Assembly (NCBI RefSeq): GCF_003119115.1
Contig: NZ_CP022364.1
Coordinates: 1,626,001-1,690,000, forward strand
Origin: Azospirillum sp. TSH58
Lineage (GTDB): Bacteria; Pseudomonadota; Alphaproteobacteria; Azospirillales; Azospirillaceae
DNA length: 64,000 nucleotides
Direction of reading: 5' to 3'
The translations under genes and the position numbers were made by a program. This document shows, one piece after another, positions 9,792 to 21,171 of this stretch. Numbering within the stretch: the first letter of the stretch is position 1; each line of letters begins with the position of its first letter. The notes under the pieces were generated by a model. The model searched no databases, had not been told where the DNA came from, and worked only from the letters and a program-made list of their open reading frames with translations.

Positions 9792-10133
9792 TTAAGCCTT
9801 GCGCGCCTTCTTCTCGGCGATGCCGCTGGTGCCCTCGCGCTGGGCCAGCTTCTCCCACACCTCGGCGGGCTCCAGACCGGCGTCGGCCCACAGCACCATC
9901 AGGTGATAGAGCAGGTCCGCCGATTCCGAGGCCATCGCCGCCTTGTCGCCGCGCACCGCCTCGATGACCGTTTCCACCGCCTCCTCGCCGACCTTCTGGG
10001 CGATCTTGGCGGTGCCGCGGTGGAACAGCTTGGCGGTGTAGGAGGTCTCCGGATCGGCGCCCTTGCGCGCCTGGACGGTGGCGTAGAGCCGGTCCAGGAC
10101 CTCGGCGTTGACGGCCTTCTTGTCCTCAGACAT
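9792..10133 (-). CDS. hisE: Phosphoribosyl-ATP pyrophosphatase
   Basis: HisE hydrolyses phosphoribosyl-ATP to phosphoribosyl-AMP, the second step of histidine synthesis. The 113-residue product carries the MazG-like helical core: [21 protein letters not shown] split over two helices, then EAVETVIEA and [11 protein letters not shown], with Glu and Asp residues placed to bind magnesium. It is monofunctional; hisI is not in this window. Its start overlaps the hisF 3' end by 8 bases, implying translational coupling. It has an Ala/Lys-rich tail. Confidence 0.95.
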   Translation of the reverse strand: MSEDKKAVNAEVLDRLYATVQARKGADPETSYTAKLFHRGTAKIAQKVGEEAVETVIEAVRGDKAAMASESADLLYHLMVLWADAGLEPAEVWEKLAQREGTSGIAEKKARKA

Positions 10134-10911
10134 TGGACGCCTCCACCCTGCGCGCCGGGCGCACCGGGATGCCGGCGTCGGCGAGCGCCGCCTTGGCCTG
10201 TCCGATGGTGTAGGTGCCGAAATGGAAGATGGAGGCCGCCAGGACCGCCGTGGCGTGGCCTTCGCGGATGCCCTCCACCAGATGGTCCAGCGTGCCGACG
10301 CCGCCGGACGCGATCACCGGAATGCGCAGGCCGTCGGCCACCTTGCGGGTCAGGGCGAGGTCGAAGCCGCTCTTGGTGCCGTCGCGGTCCATCGAGGTCA
10401 GCAGGATCTCGCCGGCGCCGTAGGACTCCATGCGCTTGGCCCATTCGATGGCGTCGATGCCCGTGGCCTTGCGCCCGCCGTGGGTGAAGATCTCCCAGCG
10501 GCCCGGCTCGACCTGCTTGGCGTCGATGGCGACGACGATGCACTGGGCGCCGAACTTCTCCGCCGCCTCCTGCACGAACTCCGGACGGTGGATGGCCGCG
10601 GTGTTGATCGACACCTTGTCGGCGCCGGCCAGCAGCAGCTTGCGGATGTCCTCGACCGTGCGCACGCCGCCGCCGACGGTCAGCGGCATGAACACCTGCT
10701 CGGCGGTGCGGCGCACCACGTCGTAGATGGTGTCGCGGTTCTCGTGGCTGGCCGTGATGTCGAGGAAGGTCAGCTCGTCCGCCCCCTCCCGGTCATAGAC
10801 GCGGGCCTGCTCCACGGGGTCGCCGGCGTCGATCAGATCGACGAAGTTGACCCCCTTGACGACCCGCCCGTCCTTGACGTCCAGGCAGGGGATGACGCGC
10901 ATCTTGAGCAT
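10126..10911 (-). CDS. hisF: Imidazole glycerol phosphate synthase, cyclase subunit
   Basis: HisF is the (beta-alpha)8 barrel that uses ammonia from HisH to make imidazole glycerol phosphate and AICAR. The 261-residue product starts [20 protein letters not shown], with the first catalytic Asp in CLDV; the second catalytic Asp is in [15 protein letters not shown]. Phosphate-binding loops [10 protein letters not shown] and [10 protein letters not shown] are present. The ATG at 10911 overlaps the hisA TGA by one base (TGATG). An internal ATG at 10902 would remove three residues. Confidence 0.97.
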   Translation of the reverse strand: MLKMRVIPCLDVKDGRVVKGVNFVDLIDAGDPVEQARVYDREGADELTFLDITASHENRDTIYDVVRRTAEQVFMPLTVGGGVRTVEDIRKLLLAGADKVSINTAAIHRPEFVQEAAEKFGAQCIVVAIDAKQVEPGRWEIFTHGGRKATGIDAIEWAKRMESYGAGEILLTSMDRDGTKSGFDLALTRKVADGLRIPVIASGGVGTLDHLVEGIREGHATAVLAASIFHFGTYTIGQAKAALADAGIPVRPARRVEASNV

Positions 10912-11660
10912 CAGCCGGCCTTTCCGGTGACGGGGGCGGGGGAGAGCAGGTCGAGCGCCGTCTTCGGATCGATGCGCCCGTCGTAGAGCGCGCGGCCGCA
11001 GATGACGCCCTGGATGCCGGTGTCCTCCTCCTTCTTCAACGCGATCAGATCGTCGATGGAGGAGACGCCGCCCGACGCGATCACCGGGGTGGTCAGGTGG
11101 AAGGCGAGGTCGGAGGTCGCCTCGACGTTCACGCCGCCCATGGCGCCGTCGCGGTTGATGTCGGTGTAGATGATGGCGGCCACACCGCTGTCCTCGAACT
11201 TCAGCGCCAGATCCAGCGCCTTGATGGTCGAGGTCTCGGCCCAGCCGGCGACGGCCACGTAGCCCTCGCGCGCGTCGATGCCCACCGCGACCTTGCCGGG
11301 GAACTCCTTGCAGGCCTCGCGGACCAGCTCCGGCTCGCGCAGGGCGACGGTGCCGAGGATGACGCGGCTGACGCCCTTCTCCAGCCACATGGCGATGGTC
11401 TTCAGGTCGCGGATGCCGCCGCCCAGCTGCACCGGGATGGTCACGGCGCCCAGGATGCTCTCGACCGCCTTGCCGTTGACCGGCTTGCCCTCGAAGGCGC
11501 CGTTCAGATCGACCAGATGCAGCCATTCGAAGCCCTGGCTTTCGAACAGGCGGGCCTGGTCGGCGGGTTCGGTGTTGAAGACGGTCGCCTGGCTCATCTC
11601 GCCGCGCAGCAGCCGAACGCAGGCACCGTCTTTGAGGTCGATGGCGGGATAGATGATCAT
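10911..11660 (-). CDS. hisA: Phosphoribosylformimino-AICAR ribotide isomerase
   Basis: HisA performs the Amadori isomerisation of ProFAR to PRFAR. It is a 249-residue barrel starting [20 protein letters not shown], with the general base Asp in AIDLKDG. It has [10 protein letters not shown] as first phosphate loop, [12 protein letters not shown] with the second Asp, and [11 protein letters not shown] as second phosphate loop. The start at 11660 fits the family. It lies 14 bases after a GNAT gene and overlaps hisF by one base. Confidence 0.97.
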   Translation of the reverse strand: MIIYPAIDLKDGACVRLLRGEMSQATVFNTEPADQARLFESQGFEWLHLVDLNGAFEGKPVNGKAVESILGAVTIPVQLGGGIRDLKTIAMWLEKGVSRVILGTVALREPELVREACKEFPGKVAVGIDAREGYVAVAGWAETSTIKALDLALKFEDSGVAAIIYTDINRDGAMGGVNVEATSDLAFHLTTPVIASGGVSSIDDLIALKKEEDTGIQGVICGRALYDGRIDPKTALDLLSPAPVTGKAG

Positions 11661-11674
11661 CGCGGTGTCTCGTC

Positions 11675-12217
11675 CTATGGCGTGTCGTGAAGCGTGTCGG
11701 GGGTGAGGTCTTTCACATAGAAATGTCCGGCCAGCCTGTTGCCGTCCACCAGCGCATAAAAGGGATGCGTGCCCCAGCGCTTGAAGCCCAGATCCTCGTA
11801 CAGCGCGATGGCCGCGCTCTGGGTCTCGCGCACGTCGAGGTTCAGCACGCGGAAGCCGGACGCCCGCGCCTCCTCCTCCACCGCCACGGTCAGGCGGCGG
11901 GCCAGCCCGTGGCCGCGCGCCCAGGGGGCGACGAAGCTGGTGGTCAGGGTGGCGGCGTGGGCCTGCGCCTCGTTGTTGCGGGCCGGCTTGACGAGCTGGG
12001 CGGAGCCGGCGATGACGCCGTCCAGCCGGCCGACGAACAGGATGCGCTCCGGCACCACCAGAACGCCCTTCCAGTAGCGTTCCATGATCTCGCGGGCGGG
12101 CGGCGCCACCCAGCCGAAGCCGCCCCCCGCCTTCACGGCGTCGTCGGCGGCGTCGCACAGGTCGTGCAGGTCGCCGGTCTTCAGCGTGTCGATGCGTTCG
12201 ACCGTGACGTCGGCCAT
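11675..12217 (-). CDS. GNAT family N-acetyltransferase inside the his operon
   Basis: The 180-residue product has the GNAT fold. Residues 80-150 contain [21 protein letters not shown], split around the acetyl-CoA binding R-G-x-G-L/A motif ([10 protein letters not shown]), and [19 protein letters not shown] with the typical Y-x-x-x-G-F. The substrate is unknown. It lies 2 bases after hisH and 14 bases before hisA, so it is almost certainly translated from the histidine transcript. Known alphaproteobacterial his operons often carry an unrelated small gene near this place. The evidence does not connect it to histidine chemistry. Confidence 0.9.
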   Translation of the reverse strand: MADVTVERIDTLKTGDLHDLCDAADDAVKAGGGFGWVAPPAREIMERYWKGVLVVPERILFVGRLDGVIAGSAQLVKPARNNEAQAHAATLTTSFVAPWARGHGLARRLTVAVEEEARASGFRVLNLDVRETQSAAIALYEDLGFKRWGTHPFYALVDGNRLAGHFYVKDLTPDTLHDTP

Positions 12218-12219
12218 GG

Positions 12220-12864
12220 TCAGACCCGCCAGGTCAGGAAGTTGGCGACCAGGGCGAGGCCGGTCTCCTGGCTCTTTTCCGGGTGGAACTGGGTGCCGAC
12301 CAGATTGTCGCGCCCGACCACCGCGGCGAAGGGTCCGCCGTAATCGGCGCTGGCGATCACGTCCTCCGGCCGCTCCACGGCGAAGCGGTAGGAGTGGACG
12401 AAATAGGCGTGCGCCCGCTCCGGCAGCCCGGCCAGCAGCGGATGCTCCCGCCGCACGTCCAGCTCGTTCCAGCCCATGTGCGGGATCTTCAGCGCCGGGT
12501 CGGCGGGCTCCAGCCTCACCACCTCGCCCTTGATCCAGCCCAGCCCCTCGGTCACGCCGTATTCGCGCCCGCGTTCCGCCATCAGCTGCATGCCGACGCA
12601 GATGCCCAGGAAGGGGCGGCCCTTGCCGTGCACCACCTCGTCCAGCGCGTCGAGCATGCCGGGGACCTCCGACAGGCCGCGCTTGCAGTCGGCGAAGGCG
12701 CCCACGCCCGGCAGGACGACGCGGTCGGCCTTGCGCACGGCGTCGGCGTCGGAGGTCACCAGGACCTGGAAGGAGGCGTGGCACTCCGCCGCCGCGCGCT
12801 CCAGAGCCTTGGCGGCGGAACGCAGGTTGCCGGAGCCGTAATCGATCAGCGCAACGGTTTCCAT
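12220..12864 (-). CDS. hisH: Imidazole glycerol phosphate synthase, glutaminase subunit
   Basis: HisH is the class I glutamine amidotransferase that feeds ammonia to HisF. The 214-residue product starts [16 protein letters not shown] and contains the nucleophile Cys in [11 protein letters not shown], the oxyanion strand [12 protein letters not shown], and the His-Glu pair in [13 protein letters not shown]. It follows hisB by 75 bases and precedes the GNAT gene by 2. Confidence 0.97.
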   Translation of the reverse strand: METVALIDYGSGNLRSAAKALERAAAECHASFQVLVTSDADAVRKADRVVLPGVGAFADCKRGLSEVPGMLDALDEVVHGKGRPFLGICVGMQLMAERGREYGVTEGLGWIKGEVVRLEPADPALKIPHMGWNELDVRREHPLLAGLPERAHAYFVHSYRFAVERPEDVIASADYGGPFAAVVGRDNLVGTQFHPEKSQETGLALVANFLTWRV

Positions 12865-12939
12865 GAAACGAGGACCTTCAGGAGAGACCCGGCCTTTTCG
12901 GCGCAGCCGGTATTTCAGAGTTCGAAGCCGCCGGTTTTT

Positions 12940-13563
12940 TTAGAGGGAGCCGCCCAGCGTCCCCTTGGTGGAGGGCACGGCGTCGCGCTTGCGCGGGTCG
13001 ATTTCGATCCCGGCCCGCAGCGCGCGGGCAAGCGCCTTGTAGCAGCTTTCCACGATGTGGTGGTTGTTCTCGCCATAGAGGCATTCGACGTGCAGCGTCA
13101 CGCCCGCGGCCATGGCGAAGGCCTGGAACCACTCGCGGAACAGCTCGGTGTCCATGTCGCCGATCTTGTCGCGGCTGAAGGACACCTTCCAGATCAGGTA
13201 GGGCCGGTTGGAGAAGTCCAGCGCGACGCGGGTCAGCGTCTCGTCCATCGGGATGTAGGCGTGGCCGTAGCGCTGGATGCCCTTGCGGTCGCCCAGCGCC
13301 TTCGCCACCGCCTGTCCGATGGCGATGCCGCTGTCCTCGGTCGTGTGGTGGGCGTCGATGTGCAGATCGCCCTCCGCCGCCACCGACAGGTCCATCAGGC
13401 TGTGGCGCGACAGCTGCTCCAGCATGTGGTCGAGGAAGCCGACGCCGGTCTTCACGTCATAGACGCCGGTGCCGTCCAGATTCACGGCGACCCGGATCCG
13501 GGTTTCGGTGGTGTTCCGCTCGATCGAGGCGCGGCGGACGCCATTGGCAAGGCTCTGGTCCAT
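12940..13563 (-). CDS. hisB: Imidazoleglycerol-phosphate dehydratase
   Basis: HisB removes water from imidazole glycerol phosphate using two manganese ions. The 207-residue monofunctional enzyme shows both metal-binding His clusters: [17 protein letters not shown] and [17 protein letters not shown], plus [14 protein letters not shown]. It is the first gene of the minus-strand histidine operon. The start at 13563 gives a normal N-terminus ([20 protein letters not shown]). Confidence 0.97.
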   Translation of the reverse strand: MDQSLANGVRRASIERNTTETRIRVAVNLDGTGVYDVKTGVGFLDHMLEQLSRHSLMDLSVAAEGDLHIDAHHTTEDSGIAIGQAVAKALGDRKGIQRYGHAYIPMDETLTRVALDFSNRPYLIWKVSFSRDKIGDMDTELFREWFQAFAMAAGVTLHVECLYGENNHHIVESCYKALARALRAGIEIDPRKRDAVPSTKGTLGGSL

Positions 13564-13699
13564 GAGTCCGGGTTTTATCAGGAAGCGCGCGGGCGCGCCA
13601 GTGGCGCAGCCTCCGAAAACGCCTATGACCGTCGGTCGCGATGCCGCATAATGCGTGTGTGCTCATCACCGTGCACACGTTCAACGCGCATAATGGGAT

Positions 13700-15283
13700 A
13701 TGCCACCGGACATGCCGACGCCCGGACGCCTTTTCCCGGCCCTCGCCGCCCTTCTGGCGCTGGCCGCCTGCATGGGCGGGGACCTGCCGCAGACCCGCAA
13801 GGCGCCGCCCGTCGCCCGCGGTTCGACGGAGCCGGTCCGCTTCGACGGCCTCTCGCTCGGCTCCATGCGTCGGGGCATGGTGACGGGACGCTATGTCTGG
13901 GCGCTGGAGTGCTGGCCGCCCTACGAGGACGTCCATTGGACCAGCGGGCGCAGCCTGCACGAGAACTCCACCTTTCAGGAGCGTTTCGCCGAGGTTCTCG
14001 CCGACGCCGGCTACGACGTGGCGGGCGTCCAGGGCAGCGACTACGAGGCGGAGTTCGACCGCAAGCGCGCCCGCTACATCCTGCGCGGCGACCTGCGCGC
14101 GGTGAACAGCGACCTGTGCCGCCGCCGGAGCTGGCTGACCGGCCGCAGCGAGGGCGTGTCGGGCGTCGGCAGCCTGCGGGTGGACTGGGCGGTCTACGAC
14201 GCCGTGACGGGCCGGCTCGTCCACCGCGTCACCACCACCGGTGTCGCCCGCAAGGACAGCGGCGTGCCGCAGGGCGACGTTCTGCTGATCGAGGAGGCCT
14301 TCGGCACGGCGGTGGAGGCGCTGGGCGCCGACCCCGGCTTCCGCGCCGCGGTGTCGCGGGGCGGGGCGATAGCGTCAAGTGGCCCCGCCATAGTGTCAAG
14401 TGGCCGGGGGGGAGTGTCAACCGCCCCCCAGAGAGCGTCAAGTGTGGCCCCGGTAGTGTCAAGTGGGGTGGCGGGTGTGTCAAGTGCGCCCCCGGATGCG
14501 TCAAGTGGCCCGGCTGTGGTGTCAACCGCGGCGGTCAAATCTGTGATGGTCGATCCCGGCGGCGCCTCCGCCGGACCGGCTCCCTTCCTGGAGGAAGCCC
14601 GCCCTCCAACCCTGATCCTGCGCGTCGCCGACCCGCTCCAGGGCTACGCCGACGACCCCGCCGCCCGCGTGTCCGCCGCCACGGTTCGCGTCGGGCCGGA
14701 GGAACGCAAGGGCCGGGGGATCGTGCTGGGGGAGCTGGACGGCCAGTCGCTTCTGCTGACCCTCGACGCCGGGCTGGACGCCACCGTCACCGTCGCGCCC
14801 TCCCGCGGTGTCGTGCTGGACGGGACGGTCATGGCGCGCGACGTTCCGGGCGGCATCGCCCTGGTCCGCGTGCCGGCGCGGCTGCGCGCGGCCCCGCTGC
14901 GGCTCGGTGACCCGGCGGTCAGCGAGCCGGTGATGGCGGTGCTGAGCCGTGGCGACGACACGGCGGCGGGCATCCTGGCGGCCCGGCGCGCCGACCCGCA
15001 GGCGGCGCCGGGGGTGGAGGCCACGCTGCTCCAGGCCGACCTGACCGGGCCGGACCCGGCGCCGGGCGATCCGCTGGTCGACGAGGCTGGCAACCTGCTG
15101 GGCGTGGCCCGTTCGGGTCCGCTGCCAAGCGGCGCGCACGGCCTGTCCGCCTTCGTCCCGGTGATGGAGGCGCTGGCCCGCCTGGGGGTGGAGGTGACGC
15201 AGCTCTCCCCCCGGTCAATTCCGTCCCGTGGGATACCGGCCCATGACGCCAGACTTGACGGGACCCGCCGTCCCCCCACATAG
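13700..15283 (+). CDS. Lipoprotein with repeat linker and decayed trypsin-like domain
   Basis: This 527-residue product begins with a signal peptide ending in the lipobox LAAC, so a lipid-anchored envelope protein is likely. Residues about 25-220 form an unrecognised domain (YVWALECWPPYEDVHWTSG). Residues 225-280 are eight 7-residue repeats of the form [AV]-S-[ST]-x-x-x-x. Residues about 310-505 resemble an HtrA/trypsin-type domain, but no catalytic residue is evident: the TAAH-like strand reads LLLTLDAG, the DLALL-like strand reads GIALVRV, and the GDSGGPL-like loop reads PGDPLVDEAGNLLGVA. The ending SAFVPVMEALARLGV matches the fold. It is likely a non-catalytic scaffold. ATG 13712 is an alternative start. 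hslV begins 85 bases downstream. Confidence 0.7.
   Translation: MPPDMPTPGRLFPALAALLALAACMGGDLPQTRKAPPVARGSTEPVRFDGLSLGSMRRGMVTGRYVWALECWPPYEDVHWTSGRSLHENSTFQERFAEVLADAGYDVAGVQGSDYEAEFDRKRARYILRGDLRAVNSDLCRRRSWLTGRSEGVSGVGSLRVDWAVYDAVTGRLVHRVTTTGVARKDSGVPQGDVLLIEEAFGTAVEALGADPGFRAAVSRGGAIASSGPAIVSSGRGGVSTAPQRASSVAPVVSSGVAGVSSAPPDASSGPAVVSTAAVKSVMVDPGGASAGPAPFLEEARPPTLILRVADPLQGYADDPAARVSAATVRVGPEERKGRGIVLGELDGQSLLLTLDAGLDATVTVAPSRGVVLDGTVMARDVPGGIALVRVPARLRAAPLRLGDPAVSEPVMAVLSRGDDTAAGILAARRADPQAAPGVEATLLQADLTGPDPAPGDPLVDEAGNLLGVARSGPLPSGAHGLSAFVPVMEALARLGVEVTQLSPRSIPSRGIPAHDARLDGTRRPPT
14372..14539 (+). repeat. Eight tandem 21-bp repeats in frame
   Basis: Eight units begin exactly every 21 bases (14372, 14393, 14414, 14435, 14456, 14477, 14498, 14519). 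Each starts G[TC]GTCAA[GC] and most read G[TC]GTCAAGTG; the other 11 bases vary. Each unit encodes seven residues such as ASSGPAI, VSSGRGG, VSTAPQR. The conserved part is stronger in DNA than the coding need for Val/Ala-Ser-Ser/Thr, as the synonymous codon TCA is kept in all eight copies in a genome that rarely uses A-ending codons. Confidence 0.95.
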
Positions 15284-15367
15284 ACCCGTGTTCCGATGTG
15301 CCTATGTCGGCCGGCGTCGCGCCGGGCCGTTCGGGCACGGGCGATCCTTCCTTCGAACACGGTCCCG

Positions 15368-15916
15368 ATGACTTCCCACGATCCCATCCAGTGGCACGGC
15401 ACCACCATCCTCTCGGTCCGCAAGAACGGGCAGGTGGTCATCGCCGGCGACGGCCAGGTGTCCGTCGGCCAGACGGTCATGAAATCGAACGCCCGCAAGG
15501 TGCGCTGGCTCGCCGGCGGCACGGTGATGGGCGGCTTCGCCGGCGCCACCGCCGACGCGCTGACCCTGTTCGAGCGGCTGGAGACCAAGCTGGAGAAGCA
15601 CCCCGGCCAGCTCCTGCGCGCCTGCGTGGAGATGGCCAAGGACTGGCGCACCGACCGCTACCTGCGCCGGCTGGAGGCCATGATGGCCGTGGCCGACCGC
15701 AACGTCAGCCTGATCCTGACCGGCAACGGCGACGTGCTGGAGCCGGAGGACGGCCTGATCGGCATCGGCTCCGGCGGCGCCTACGCCCTGTCGGCGGCGC
15801 GCGCGCTGGTCGACGTCGATGGTCTGGACGCGGAGGCCGTGGCCCGCAAGGCGATGAAGATCGCCGCCGGCATCTGCGTCTACACCAACGAGAACGTCAC
15901 GCTCGAAAAGCTCTAA
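15368..15916 (+). CDS. hslV: ATP-dependent protease subunit HslV
   Basis: HslV (ClpQ) is the proteasome-like peptidase that works with HslU. The 182-residue precursor starts [11 protein letters not shown] followed by TTILSVRK; removal of the first 11 residues would expose Thr12 as the N-terminal nucleophile. It also has the [13 protein letters not shown] strand and [16 protein letters not shown]. The usual bacterial HslV is shorter at the N-terminus; a short propeptide like this is common in alphaproteobacteria. It lies 22 bases before hslU. Confidence 0.97.
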   Translation: MTSHDPIQWHGTTILSVRKNGQVVIAGDGQVSVGQTVMKSNARKVRWLAGGTVMGGFAGATADALTLFERLETKLEKHPGQLLRACVEMAKDWRTDRYLRRLEAMMAVADRNVSLILTGNGDVLEPEDGLIGIGSGGAYALSAARALVDVDGLDAEAVARKAMKIAAGICVYTNENVTLEKL

Positions 15917-15938
15917 CCCTCAGACCGGGTCCCACGCC

Positions 15939-17288
15939 ATGTCCGCCCCCAGCACCGCCCCGAGCATCGCCGCCGCCACCGCCGCCTTCAGCCCGCGCGA
16001 GATCGTCTCCGAACTCGACCGCTACATCGTCGGCCAGCACGAGGCCAAGCGCGCGGTCGCCATCGCGCTGCGCAACCGCTGGCGCCGCCAGCAGCTCCCC
16101 GAGGGGCTGCGCGAGGAGGTTCTGCCCAAGAACATCCTGATGATCGGCCCGACCGGCGTCGGCAAGACGGAGATCGCCCGCCGCTTGGCGAAGCTGGCCC
16201 AGGCGCCCTTCCTGAAGGTCGAGGCGACCAAGTTCACCGAGGTCGGCTATGTCGGCCGCGACGTCGAGCAGATCGTCCGCGATCTGGTGGAGGCCGCCAT
16301 CGGCCTGACCAAGGAGCGGCTGCGCAAGGAGGTCGCCGCCAAGGCCGAGCTGCGCGCGGAGGAGCGCGTGGTGGACGCGCTGTGCGGCGAGAACGCCAGC
16401 CCGGAGACGCGGCAGAAGTTCCGCAAGATGCTGCGCGAAGGCACGCTGAACGACCGCGAGATCGAAATCCAGGTGGCCGACACCGCCGGCGGCCTGCCGA
16501 CCTTCGACATCCCCGGCATGCCGGGCGCCCAGATGGGCATGCTGAACCTGAACGACCTCTTCGGCAAGGCGATGGGCGGGCGCACCAAGTCCCGGCGCAT
16601 GAGCGTCGCCGAGAGCTACACCGTTCTGATGGCGGAAGAGTCGGACAAGCTGCTCGACCAGGAAAAGGTCGTTTCGGAAGCGATCCAGGCGGTCGAGCAG
16701 AACGGCATCGTCTTCCTCGACGAGATCGACAAGATCTCCGCCCGTTCCGACTACAAGGGCGGCGCCGACGTCAGCCGCGAGGGCGTGCAGCGCGACCTGC
16801 TGCCGCTGATCGAGGGCACGACCGTCAGCACCAAGCACGGCGCGGTGAAGACCGACCACATCCTGTTCATCGCCTCGGGCGCCTTCCACCTGTCCAAGCC
16901 GTCGGACCTGCTGCCGGAGCTTCAGGGCCGCCTGCCGATCCGCGTCGAGCTGAAGGCGCTGGAGCAGGACGATTTCCGCCGCATCCTGACCGAGCCGGAA
17001 GCCAGCCTGATCAAGCAGTACAAGGCGCTGCTGAAGACCGAGGAGGTCGATCTCGTCTTCACCGACGACGCCATCGACGAGCTGGCCCGCCTCGCCACCG
17101 AGATCAACGCGACGGTGGAGAACATCGGGGCGCGGCGCCTGCACACCGTCCTGGAACGGCTGCTGGAGGACATCAGCTTCACCGCCAGCGACAAGGCCGG
17201 CCAGACCGTGACCATCGACGCGGAGACCGTCCGCGCCCAGGTCGGCGGCCTCGCCAAGAACGCCGACCTGTCGAAGTTCATTTTGTAA
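15939..17288 (+). CDS. hslU: ATP-dependent protease ATPase subunit HslU
   Basis: HslU (ClpY) is the AAA+ unfoldase partner of HslV. The 449-residue product has Walker [16 protein letters not shown] near residue 70, the pore motif [10 protein letters not shown], the variable I domain at about 110-235, Walker [13 protein letters not shown], sensor 1 FIASGAFH, and the sensor 2 region [20 protein letters not shown] split over the C-terminal domain. It ends SKFIL, like other HslU proteins whose C-terminal tail activates HslV. A terminator follows at 17302. Confidence 0.98.
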   Translation: MSAPSTAPSIAAATAAFSPREIVSELDRYIVGQHEAKRAVAIALRNRWRRQQLPEGLREEVLPKNILMIGPTGVGKTEIARRLAKLAQAPFLKVEATKFTEVGYVGRDVEQIVRDLVEAAIGLTKERLRKEVAAKAELRAEERVVDALCGENASPETRQKFRKMLREGTLNDREIEIQVADTAGGLPTFDIPGMPGAQMGMLNLNDLFGKAMGGRTKSRRMSVAESYTVLMAEESDKLLDQEKVVSEAIQAVEQNGIVFLDEIDKISARSDYKGGADVSREGVQRDLLPLIEGTTVSTKHGAVKTDHILFIASGAFHLSKPSDLLPELQGRLPIRVELKALEQDDFRRILTEPEASLIKQYKALLKTEEVDLVFTDDAIDELARLATEINATVENIGARRLHTVLERLLEDISFTASDKAGQTVTIDAETVRAQVGGLAKNADLSKFIL

Positions 17289-17301
17289 GCCGTCATACGG
17301 T

Positions 17302-17324
17302 GCCGCGGGGCGGTCCCCCGCGGC
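17302..17324 (+). terminator. Intrinsic terminator after hslU
   Basis: GCCGCGGGG (17302-17310) pairs with CCCCGCGGC (17316-17324) around a 5-base loop and is followed by GCTTTT. It follows hslU by 14 bases. Confidence 0.75.
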
Positions 17325-19051
17325 GCTTTTCCCCACCCGCCTTGATCGGCGGCCCGGCTGGCCTTAGGATGGCCGGCGTCTCACCACGGCAGGATGCGCA
17401 GAACGATGGATTTCAACCCGACCGCAACGTCCGTTCGTTTCGTCTTCGGGGAAATCCGCATCCATGCCTGCTTCCATCACACCGCCCGCCATCACCCTGG
17501 CGAACCTGTCCTGGTCCACGCCTGACGGGCGCACCGTCCTATCCGACATCAGCCTTGGGTTCGGCCTTGAACGGACCGGGCTCGTCGGTCGCAACGGCAC
17601 TGGGAAATCGACCCTTCTCAAGCTGATGACGGGCGCGTTGCGTCCGCAGTCCGGGACGGTGTCCGTCCGCGGCAGCCTGGGTATCCTGCGTCAAAACCTG
17701 TCCGTGGGGCCGGACGATACCGTCGCCGGGCTGTTCGGCGCGACGGCCATGCTGGAGCTGCTGCGCCGCGCCGAGCGGGGCGACGCGGACGCCGACGCGC
17801 TGGCCGAGGTGGATTGGACGCTGGAAGGCCGCATCCGGTCGGCGCTCGGCCGGGTGGGTCTGGATGCGGAGCCCGAGACGCCGCTGACGCGCCTGTCCGG
17901 CGGGCAGCGCACGCGCGCCGCCCTGGCGGCGGCGATCTTTCCGGAGCCCGATGTCCTGCTGCTGGACGAGCCGACCAACGATCTCGACCGCGAGGGGAGG
18001 GAGGCGGTCATCGGTCTGCTGGTCTCCTGGCGGGTCGGGGCGGTGGTGGTCAGCCACGACCGCGACCTGCTCGACCGCATGGACGCCATCGTCGAGCTGA
18101 CCTCCCTCGGCGCGACCCGCTATGGCGGGAACTGGAGCCAGTACCGCGCCGGCCGGGCGCTGGCTCTCGACGCCGCCCGCCACGATCTGGCGGACGCCGA
18201 GAAACGCGTGGCGGAGGCGGCCCGGACGGCGCAGGCCACCGCCGAACGGAAGGCGCGAAAGGACCGGGCGGGGCAGCGGAAGGCGGCGAAAGGCGATCTG
18301 CCACGCATCCTCCTCGGCGGGCGGAAGGAGCGCAGCGAGGCCACCGGCGGCGACAACGCCCGCCGGGCGGCCCAGCAGAAGGCCGACGCGCTCGACGCCG
18401 TGACCGCCGCCCGCGCGCGCATCGAAGTCCTTCAGCCGCTGTCGGTCGTCCTGCCGCCCACCGGCCTTCCGCCCGGCCGGACCGTGCTGACGCTCGACGG
18501 CGTCACTGGCGGCTATGAAGCGGGGAGGCCGGTCGTCCGTGACCTGTCCTTCACCATCACCGGGCCGGAGCGCGTCGCCATCACCGGACCCAACGGGTCC
18601 GGCAAGACGACCCTGCTGGGGCTCGTCGCGGGCCACCGTTCCCCCTGGTCCGGGACGGTCCGCGTCCTTGCCGGCGCCGTCATGCTCGACCAGCGGGTGA
18701 GCCTTCTCGATCCGTCGGGGACGATCCTGGACAATTTCCGGCGTCTCAACCCGCGGGAAGGAGAAAACGCCTGCCGGGCGTCGCTGGCCCGCTTCATGTT
18801 CCGCGCCGACGCCGCGTTGCAACGCGTGTCGACCCTCAGCGGCGGGCAGACGCTGCGCGCCGGCCTCGCCTGCATCCTCGGCGGTGCGGTCCCGCCGCCC
18901 CTCCTGATCCTGGACGAGCCGACCAACCACCTGGACATCGATTCCATCGAAGCGGTGGAAGCCGGGCTGCGCGCCTACGACGGGGCGCTGCTGGTGGTCA
19001 GCCACGACGACGCCTTCCTCGACGCCATCGGGATCACACGCCGGCTGGACC

Positions 19052-20593
<1,542 letters not shown>

Positions 20594-20754
20594 ACGATAA
20601 TCCCGTCTGGTCAAGCCTGGATTCGGGGTTTCCCGGATCGGATGGTAAGGGATTTGGCGCGGTGAAAGCGAACGCGAAACGTCCGGCTGCCTATGCCGAA
20701 GGTGCGACCGATTAACCCACAAGGCAATTCAGGGCGTTACGCGGCGTTCCCGTC

Positions 20755-21159
20755 CTATCGGCGGCGGGGAGCCGCCCGCCGCCGCACCGCCGCGCCGCCG
20801 CGGGCCGGCGCCTCGTCCAGCAGAAGCAGCAGCCGGTCCAGCGTGCCGTCGTCCAGGTCGTGGATGCGCTCGGCCAGACGGTTCGCCAGCTCGGTCGCCT
20901 TCGGGTTGAGCCCGGCGGTGTCCACCGTCACGCGCGGGTGCGACAGGTCGGCCAGCCGCTCCAGCTCCTCCGCCTCGTCCCAGATGATGCCGAAATAGGC
21001 GCAGATCTGCCGGACGAGCTGGGGCGAGGGCTGGCCCCGCTTGCCATGCTCCAGCGCCGACAGATAGGCCGAGGAGATGTGCAGGTCCGCCGCCATCTGC
21101 TTGAGCGTCACGCTCTTGCCCTCGCGCAGCGCGCGGACCCGTTCGCCGAAGGGTGTCAT
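20755..21159 (-). CDS. XRE family transcriptional regulator
   Basis: The 134-residue protein begins with a Cro/C1-type helix-turn-helix (FGERVRALREGKSVTLKQMA, recognition helix around SSAYLSALEHGKRG). A C-terminal helical segment with LNPKATELANRLAERIHDLD follows. It ends in a basic Ala/Arg-rich tail. It is 12 bases downstream of the smr gene on the same strand; an XRE gene next to smr is a recurrent arrangement in alphaproteobacteria. Targets are unknown. Confidence 0.88.
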   Translation of the reverse strand: MTPFGERVRALREGKSVTLKQMAADLHISSAYLSALEHGKRGQPSPQLVRQICAYFGIIWDEAEELERLADLSHPRVTVDTAGLNPKATELANRLAERIHDLDDGTLDRLLLLLDEAPARGGAAVRRRAAPRRR

Positions 21160-21171
21160 GGCGGCCCCGTC

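Noticed and set aside
14372..14539. CRISPR-like periodic repeat
   Set aside because: The period is 21 bases with an approximately 10-base core, in frame with a protein, and there are no cas genes.
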